14,741 nucleotides of DNA from Scleroderma bovista (Eukaryota; Basidiomycota; Agaricomycetes; Boletales; Sclerodermataceae), in assembly GCA_037178675.1 (NCBI GenBank), contig JAYMGJ010000827.1:1-14741 (forward strand). Direction: 5' to 3'. Below the pieces are notes generated by a model. That model did no database searches. It had not been told where the DNA came from and worked only from the letters and a program-made list of their open reading frames with translations. The number at the start of each line of letters is the position of its first letter. The first letter of the stretch is position 1. Positions 10,343 to 14,741 of this stretch are shown here, piece after piece. Made by a program: the position numbers and the translations under genes.

Positions 10343-11032
10343 TGTCAGAACCGTTTCCTCCGACGAACTCCGACGCAAGCGGAGTTAAGTGCGAAGGGTT
10401 GTCGACGACAGGTGGAGGAGATGCGGAAGGGTTTGAGGACTTGGCTTCAGCGTATGTGCTGCGCCCTTGCGATACCTGCGTCCTCGTATTTCGGAGGACT
10501 AAGGGACAGAGAGACGGAGGTCCGACGAAGGTCGGAGTTGCCAGAAGGCAGAGGAGACAGAGGAGGGCAGAGGAGAGTTCGCGGGAGGTATTCAAGCTGA
10601 TATTCGAACTGAGGGACAATCCCCTCAGCGTGCGGAGTACTTATACTTTACATCGGGAATGTACAGTAACCGAGAAGCGGAGAGAAACACAGCGGAGACG
10701 TAGGTAAGAGTCTGCGGATGACAAATGGATGAGTAACATACACGGAACGGAGATCAGTGATAAGCGTAACGGATCAAAAGGTTAACGGATCACAGCTATG
10801 AGTAATCATATCTAATCTAAAACGGGAACAAAGGAAACAGGAACAGAGACGGAACGGAAGCATACGATAACCGGAGGCATAGGCGCGGAACTATATACCA
10901 AAAGGAGACGGAGCGTCAATAGTCGGAGCGGAGATGGATACATAGCGTCGGAGGTGTGCGATTACGATCAGACTTGAGTTTACAACAGACTAGAGGCCTT
11001 GCGGAGTCACGAGGCGTCACGCGGTCGTGACA
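10343..11032 (-). mobile_element. Solo LTR, 690 bp, with 5-bp target duplication
   Basis: On the minus strand the element begins TGTCACGACCGCG and ends GGTTCTGACA, so it has the TG...CA ends of an LTR within short inverted TGTCA/TGACA termini. It is flanked by identical GCACT (plus strand) at 10338-10342 and 11033-11037. A TATA-like TATAAG on the minus strand at 10645-10640 gives the orientation. No gag/pol sequence is present, so it is a solo LTR left by recombination, or a very short non-autonomous element. It lies inside the recombinase coding sequence, and its removal joins SHDS to VQKSLD in frame. Ty3/gypsy is likely from the 5-bp duplication and TGTCA ends, but not proven. Confidence 0.9.
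10640..10645 (-). promoter_or_regulatory. TATA-like element of the 690-bp LTR
   Basis: The minus strand reads GTATAAGTACTCCGC here, roughly 390 bp from the LTR 5' end. It is the best core-promoter candidate and suggests transcription on the minus strand. No matching AATAAA was seen downstream. Confidence 0.4.
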
Positions 11033-11037
11033 GCACT
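11033..11037. repeat. Target site duplication GCACT, right copy
   Basis: GCACT directly abuts the right end of the 690-bp solo LTR and matches the left copy exactly. Only one copy is needed for the recombinase frame to close. Confidence 0.9.
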
Positions 11038-11073
11038 GAGTCGTGTGACAGTGGCACCCCTGGCTGGATCACC

Positions 11074-11077
11074 CCGT
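11074..11077. repeat. Target site duplication CCGT, left copy of element A
   Basis: CCGT directly precedes TGTCACGCACC and is repeated after GGCGCACA at 13433-13436. Four bases is at the short end for LTR elements. Confidence 0.75.
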
Positions 11078-11085
11078 TGTCACGC

Positions 11086-11101
11086 ACCAAACGTGTTTGG
11101 T
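11086..11101. repeat. 16-bp palindrome near the 5' end of element A
   Basis: ACCAAAC-GT-GTTTGGT is a perfect 7-bp inverted repeat around two bases, 8 bp inside the element end. Copy B has the same arms around AG at 14138-14153, so the arms are conserved while the centre changed. Confidence 0.75.
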
Positions 11102-11225
11102 ACTGTGGACATGGAGAAAGTTAGCCGATGAAACTAATGCAAAGAATGCACACCCAAGATCTGTTGAAAGATTGTCCCGACTTGAGGGATACAGACAGCC
11201 CTCGCTATCCATATCACGCAAAGTC

Positions 11226-11343
11226 ATGACTATCCTTATGCGAAGGATGAATACAAGCTTGTCATAGCCATCTATCGCACAAGAATGACTATCCTGGAGC
11301 AAGAGATGAATGCCATCGTCTGGCAGTCATCCCTCGCACAAGA
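11226..11343 (+). repeat. 59-bp tandem pair inside element A, with a hairpin
   Basis: Two adjacent units start ATGACTATCCT at 11226 and 11285 and end in CTCGCACAAGAA- or ATCGCACAAGAA-type sequence. The first unit contains the inverted repeat ATCCTT-ATGCG-AAGGAT at 11232-11248. Copy B has the same two-unit arrangement at about 14187-14303 with the same hairpin at 14189-14205. Confidence 0.7.
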
Positions 11344-11711
11344 ACCGCCAAGAAGCAGAAGAATCCAAGGATTGGTGATCATTTCAGTATGAGAGAGGAA
11401 TGCAACCTACTGCAGTCCAACTCCCATACCAGAACAACCAAAGAAGCAGAAGAAACGATAGAGAAACGATAGAGAAACGAAGGAGAAAAGGAAGAATCAT
11501 TTTTAGCACCCAAATGTCAAATTTAGGCGCCCAGTGCCGGCATTCCGATATTTTGAATAGCTCCGCCATTTTTGGAAGCTATCAATCATGTGACTATACC
11601 ATCATGGAGCCTAGACCATGGTCTATCTGCCTGTCAAGTTCCGACGTAAATCTGTTCATTTCCCACGGAGATATTCCACCTGCAATCTAGACACCCACTT
11701 CATCACTCACT

Positions 11712-12050
11712 ATGGAGTCCGCATTTTCTCTGGAACGTTTCTCCGCTATTGCAGCAGACCTCAACTATGTCCTGCTCTTGGGACAGCCTCTCCCTGAGCT
11801 CCTGTGTACTGTCTGGTACATATCTTCCCAGCCTTCTCCCTCAGTCCCTCTCATTCTCGGTCAGCGCGTTCTCCTCGTCAGTCCTGCGTCGCGCACATAC
11901 TTTGGTCGTCTCAAGTCTATCGTTAGACTTGAAAATTCATACCTGGTCGTCTCTGTGTCTCCTGAGTCCTCTGCATATGGTCCTTTCATCCCAGAGTCCT
12001 GTCACATCCATCTCCCTCTATCATTCATCTCGCTTCCCTGGACACGTTGA
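11712..12050 (+). other. Short ORF at the end of the conserved part of the LTR (112 codons)
   Basis: The ORF starts MESAFSLERFSAIAADL. The same ATG and frame are kept in copy B (MESVFSLDHFSAIAADL at 14662 onward), where the sequence then breaks. After this start the translation is Leu/Ser/Pro-rich and resembles nothing I know, and another frame is also open over the same stretch. It may be a leader-like ORF of the element or chance. Confidence 0.2.
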
Positions 12051-12474
12051 ATCCGCTACTTGCGATTCTCTTCCCTGCTATCCCGCAACAAACACGAATG
12101 AAACAGTGCTCTAGAACCCTTCTTAGGAGCCCTAATAGAGTACAGAACCTTCCCCTTACTGCTCAAGGGAAGACTGCACTTCGGGAGCACCAAATTTCGC
12201 GTTTTTGCTCTACAGAAGCTCAATCCAAGGGATTTGTGACACTCTGTGACCAGCTGTGACTCTACTTGTCATTCCAGGCCCCCTGACACTGCTCTTCTGG
12301 TTGGATCAATTCTTTTATTATCCCCCAGCCACTCCCATCAGTGGCACTGCTTCAGAAGCTCATCTCCAGATCTAAAGTTCAATAAATCATAGGTTGTGCT
12401 TCCCTTCTTTCTGAGTCACACAGAGTCACTCTGGCTCACTCTGACTCACTCTGCTGCGCATTATTCATCCCCTC

Positions 12475-12835
12475 TTGGCATTACTAATCCCCATTACTCC
12501 CCTTACCAATCACTTACCAATCATCCTTCAAATCATGCTTATCATGCTGCTTATCAATTCATGACTCATGCCCCTATGATTCATATGCATTATGTCATCG
12601 CATATGCTCATTTAGCTTCGATCTACTCATCCCATGCTTTCCCCCCCTCTCTTTTGGGCCCCATGCAATGATTTTTCCATATTCTTGGTTATACACCCCT
12701 TTTTACCTATGTTTTTGCTCTTTCCCTTGGCTCAGCAGCTTGTTCAGGCTCTCCCCATCGATGACTCAGCCTGATTACACTGCTTATCAATCGCTTACCA
12801 ATTTCTTACCAATCTCTTACCAAGCACTTAGTCAT
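12475..12835 (+). repeat. CTTACCAAT / CTTATCAAT repeats in element A
   Basis: Short words CTTACCAATC, CTTACCAATT and GCTTATCAAT occur many times in two clusters, at about 12500-12560 and 12780-12830. They sit upstream of the TATA box, where LTR U3 regions often carry repeated enhancer-like motifs. A GTGAC/TCACTCTG-rich stretch at 12236-12455 precedes them. Confidence 0.55.
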
Positions 12836-12864
12836 TTGTGCTTACAGGGCCACAGCCCCTCCTG

Positions 12865-12872
12865 TATATAAA
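12865..12872 (+). promoter_or_regulatory. TATA box of element A
   Basis: TATATAAA in the context CCTGTATATAAACCAGC, 42 bp upstream of an AATAAA. This spacing is typical of the U3/R boundary in LTRs and sets the element's orientation as plus. Confidence 0.6.
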
Positions 12873-12913
12873 CCAGCAGCCAAAGGCTGCAAGGAAGTGT
12901 CTGCTTCCCCCTC

Positions 12914-12919
12914 AATAAA
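12914..12919 (+). terminator. Polyadenylation signal of element A
   Basis: AATAAA lies just downstream of the TATA box and is followed by a T/C-rich region. In an LTR it would direct 3'-end formation of the full element's transcript in the R region. Confidence 0.5.
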
Positions 12920-13432
12920 GCGACCACATTCACTCTCCCTCACTGTCTATAAGCTCTATCTCTGTCTTTGGACTTGTAGGTCACTCAGTGCTGGCCTAAA
13001 GCTCCTATATTGCTGTTTATCAGATATATCTTGTATCTGATCTTTTCTCTAGGCTGAAGCGCAGTCTAGCATCTCTGTCCACTCCATCCCATCACTGTCC
13101 ATCGCATTCTTGAAGCAGGAACTGTCCCCTTGCTTCCCCTCTGCTCCATCACTGCTGTATCACCCCTATCATCAATCTATCATCGCTTTTCAATCCCAGG
13201 ACTCTTCCTAACCACTGTGGTAGGCTGAAGAGGAGTCAATACCATCCCCAGTCGCATCTATTCCCCATCAGAAGCTCTTCCCTTCCCTCCTGCATCCTGC
13301 CTGAAGGCGTGCAGCACATCCCCCTGAGGAGATTAAATACCAGAAACGCAAAGGAAGACCACCACTCGCATATTGCTGTCATTTGGTGTTGGTTGTTGGT
13401 TGTTCTGACCTCTTCCCTCACTTAGGCGCACA

Positions 13433-13436
13433 CCGT
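13433..13436. repeat. Target site duplication CCGT, right copy of element A
   Basis: CCGT directly follows the terminal ACA of element A and matches the left copy. On the minus strand it is part of the AAC GGN codons of GANGV in the recombinase. Confidence 0.75.
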
Positions 13437-14129
13437 TTGCTCCCAACGCGGGAAATAGGAAGTCTTCTTTGCCCATAGCTTGGCTGAGATGGGCATACTT
13501 GACCCAGTTCGTCCAGAAAAGGACCCAGAAGAATGAATCGCACGCCATGCCCAAATCTGGGCGCGGATATATCTTGTAGCGGTTACCTGGTGAGTGCAAG
13601 GTTCATGCCAATTAGTAAGGTGACATGGTACTAGCTAATGAGGCGGATTCAGACGCACTGTGCAGGTCGACCTCCTTTGGCCCCTTGTCACTCTTCCTTT
13701 GCCATCCTTTCCGGTTCCTCAGGTGGATCTCAAAGTAAACATTGAGATCGCTCGTGGTGAGTGCCGCTTCTTCGCCTCGCAGGTACTTCAGGAAGACGCC
13801 ATTTACAGCGTTTATGTCATCTGTTGACATATCCCCGCATTTTAGCTTCACAAGCTCAAAATTCCTGAGAGTTAGGTACCATATATTAGACTGACACCGA
13901 ATTGCTGATGCCAGAAATGAAACAGACCTTGTCCAGAGCGTAAACGCGACCGCGCTGAAGGTAAGGCGTTTGAGATGCTTTGTGATCGTGTACTTGTCCA
14001 GGGTCCCTTCAGCTGGTGGCGGCCCCAATCCGGCCATCTTAAAATGAAGATAATGGAACGCTTTGTCGAGCGAGCACGTGGACTTGGACCAGGTGAGCAT
14101 CTGGTCCATGTATTCTTTTTTCATTGCGG

Positions 14130-14711
14130 TGTCATGCACCAAACAGGTTTGGTACAGTGAACATGGAAGATAACGCCTATATCGAATGATCCTTATGCGA
14201 AGGATAAGCATGACGGACCCTCATCGTAGCCATCTATCGCACAAGACGACTATCCTGATGCGAGAGATGAATGCCAATGCAGACAGTCATCTATCACATG
14301 AGAACCGCCAAGAAGCAGAAGAAACTGAAGGAATGACGTCAATTGTGGTATGAGAAAGGAATGCACACGTCTGCAGTCCAACTCCCATACCAGAACGATC
14401 AAAGAAGCCGAAGAATTGATGGAGAAACAAAGGAGAAAGAGAAGAAATGATTTTTAGCACCCAAATGTCATTTTTAGGCGCCCAGTGCCGGCATTCTGAT
14501 ATTTTGAATAGCTCCGTCGTTTCTGAAGCTATCAGGTACGTGACTATACCGTCAGAGAGCCTAGAACGTGGTCTATCTGCCTGTCAAGTTCCGACGCAAA
14601 TCCGTTCATTTCCCACGGAGATATTCCCCCCACAATCCAGACATTCGCTTCATCGCTCACTATGGAGTCCGTATTTTCTCTGGATCATTTCTCCGCTATT
14701 GCAGCAGATCT
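14130..14711 (+). mobile_element. Partial second copy of the large LTR (copy B)
   Basis: Begins TGTCATGCACCAAAC and is homologous, with many base changes, to 11078-11761 of copy A. It lacks about 100 bp of A's 11115-11220 region. Long shared blocks include TTTTTAGGCGCCCAGTGCCG and CATTTCCCACGGAGATATTC. It abuts the recombinase coding sequence exactly, as an insertion would, and so removes the recombinase N-terminus from this window. Its own target duplication (GCGG expected) cannot be tested because its right end is not here. Homology to A stops abruptly after GATCT at 14711. Confidence 0.8.
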
Positions 14712-14741
14712 TGTTGGAGATAAACAGACTGTTATGGTTTG
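14712..14741 (+). mobile_element. Possible 5' end of another LTR element inserted into copy B
   Basis: Where copy A continues CAACTATGTC, copy B switches to TGTTGGAGATAAACAG. TGTTGG is a common start of Ty1/copia-type LTRs. With 30 bases available this is only a suggestion; GATCT (14707-14711) would be the expected target duplication. Confidence 0.35.

Larger units (their letters stand above)
11078..13432 (+). mobile_element. Large LTR-like element, 2355 bp, with 4-bp target duplication (copy A)
   Basis: The element begins TGTCACGCACC and ends TTAGGCGCACA (TG...CA), flanked by CCGT at 11074-11077 and 13433-13436. Taking one base less at its left end would give a 5-bp duplication CCGTT. Excision recreates the recombinase codons of GANGVIQPG. 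A TATA box (12865-12872) followed 42 bp later by AATAAA (12914-12919) is the usual arrangement of LTR U3-R-U5. No gag/pol, transposase or reverse transcriptase is visible. A single very long solo LTR fits best; a non-autonomous element, or an LTR holding a further nested insertion near 12236, cannot be excluded. Its first 684 bp match copy B at 14130-14711. Internal features are a 16-bp terminal palindrome, a 59-bp tandem pair and CTTACCAAT repeats. Confidence 0.8.
9445..14129 (-). pseudogene. Crypton-like tyrosine recombinase, split by two LTR insertions
   Basis: Minus-strand exons, in protein order: 14129-13928, 13864-13659, 13586-13433, then (after the large insertion) 11073-11033 and (after the small LTR) 10337-10171, then 10048-9739, 9682-9593 and 9527-9445 (stop TAG). 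Introns: 13927-13865, 13658-13587, 10170-10049, 9738-9683 and 9592-9528. Active-site landmarks of the tyrosine recombinase fold are visible. The first Arg is in LWTR-NFELVKL, split by an intron. A Lys lies in LRNRKGW. The HxxR box reads THCF[TGA]RGGAQYRF, with His codon 10281-10279 and TGA 10272-10270 in the Arg position. VRWWGGWAEGE follows, and the nucleophile Tyr is at 10030-10028 (LMRYLL). The C-terminus has a coiled coil (MLTADVAALHKDIVNM) and a Pro/Gln-rich tail. The N-terminus is missing: coding stops where the LTR copy begins at 14130. Crypton is my best family label; another fungal tyrosine-recombinase lineage is possible. Confidence 0.85.

Noticed and set aside
10255..10707. Plus-strand ORF of 150 codons
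   Set aside because: It runs antisense through recombinase coding sequence and on into the solo LTR, crossing the insertion boundary, and its translation is Arg-rich low complexity.
11749..12114. Second plus-strand ORF of 121 codons in element A
   Set aside because: Ser/Leu-rich shadow frame of a pyrimidine-rich LTR; no domain, and not preserved in copy B.
12236..13210. A separate nested LTR starting TGTGACACTC
   Set aside because: The start looks LTR-like, but I found no CA end followed by the expected GGATT duplication (only an imperfect GGACT near 13199), so it is left as part of element A.
13236..13421. Minus-strand ORF of 61 codons
   Set aside because: Lies wholly inside element A near its 3' end, with no resemblance to a known protein.
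11078..14711. Copies A and B as the two LTRs of one retrotransposon
   Set aside because: A has its own flanking CCGT duplication at both ends, recombinase coding sequence lies between A and B, no gag/pol is present, and the copies are diverged.

Overview
The window looks like nuclear DNA from a mushroom-forming basidiomycete (Agaricomycetes). The introns are short (about 47-72 bp, one of 122 bp) with GTRNGT donors, some with CTNAY-like branch sites. The recognisable families are typical of repeat-rich, dispensable regions in these fungi: a FunK1-type fungal kinase, a Plavaka-type (CACTA-like) transposase with an N-terminal zinc finger, and a Crypton-like tyrosine recombinase. I cannot name a genus. 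I see no rRNA, tRNA, CRISPR or bacterial-type operon.

Layout. (1) 1-1366, minus: a multi-exon gene with ten 9-residue GG[S]xxPxS[H/R] repeats, running off the left edge and interrupted by one in-frame TGA. (2) 1367-2110: non-coding, with a GC-rich patch. (3) 2111-4609, minus: a FunK1 kinase readable as one intronless frame of 833 codons, broken by three internal stops. (4) 4691-7792, minus: a four-exon Plavaka transposase with one internal TGA. (5) 7826-8447, plus: a divergently oriented small coiled-coil gene. (6) 8448-9002: GT-rich low-complexity DNA. (7) 9003-9246, minus: a possible two-exon small ORF. (8) 9445-14129, minus: a tyrosine recombinase gene split by two LTR insertions, with a third LTR marking its truncated left part of the protein. 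(9) 14130-14741: a partial second copy of the large LTR, apparently cut by the start of another element.

The clearest result is the nested structure in 9445-14741. A 690-bp solo LTR (10343-11032) has the 5-bp duplication GCACT on both sides. A 2355-bp element (11078-13432), probably a solo LTR, has the 4-bp duplication CCGT on both sides. Removing both, with one copy of each duplication, rejoins the recombinase reading frame exactly and recreates the expected stretch between its middle region and its catalytic C-terminal region.

The second result is that most coding loci here carry the same kind of lesion: an in-frame TGA where Arg is expected or plausible (CGA to TGA, a CpG transition), with the frame otherwise intact. 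In the recombinase it hits the catalytic Arg of the HxxR motif. This is what methylation-linked or RIP-like C-to-T decay of a repeat-rich region would give. I found no convincing new working biological system. The window is best read as a transposon graveyard with a well-preserved record of events.
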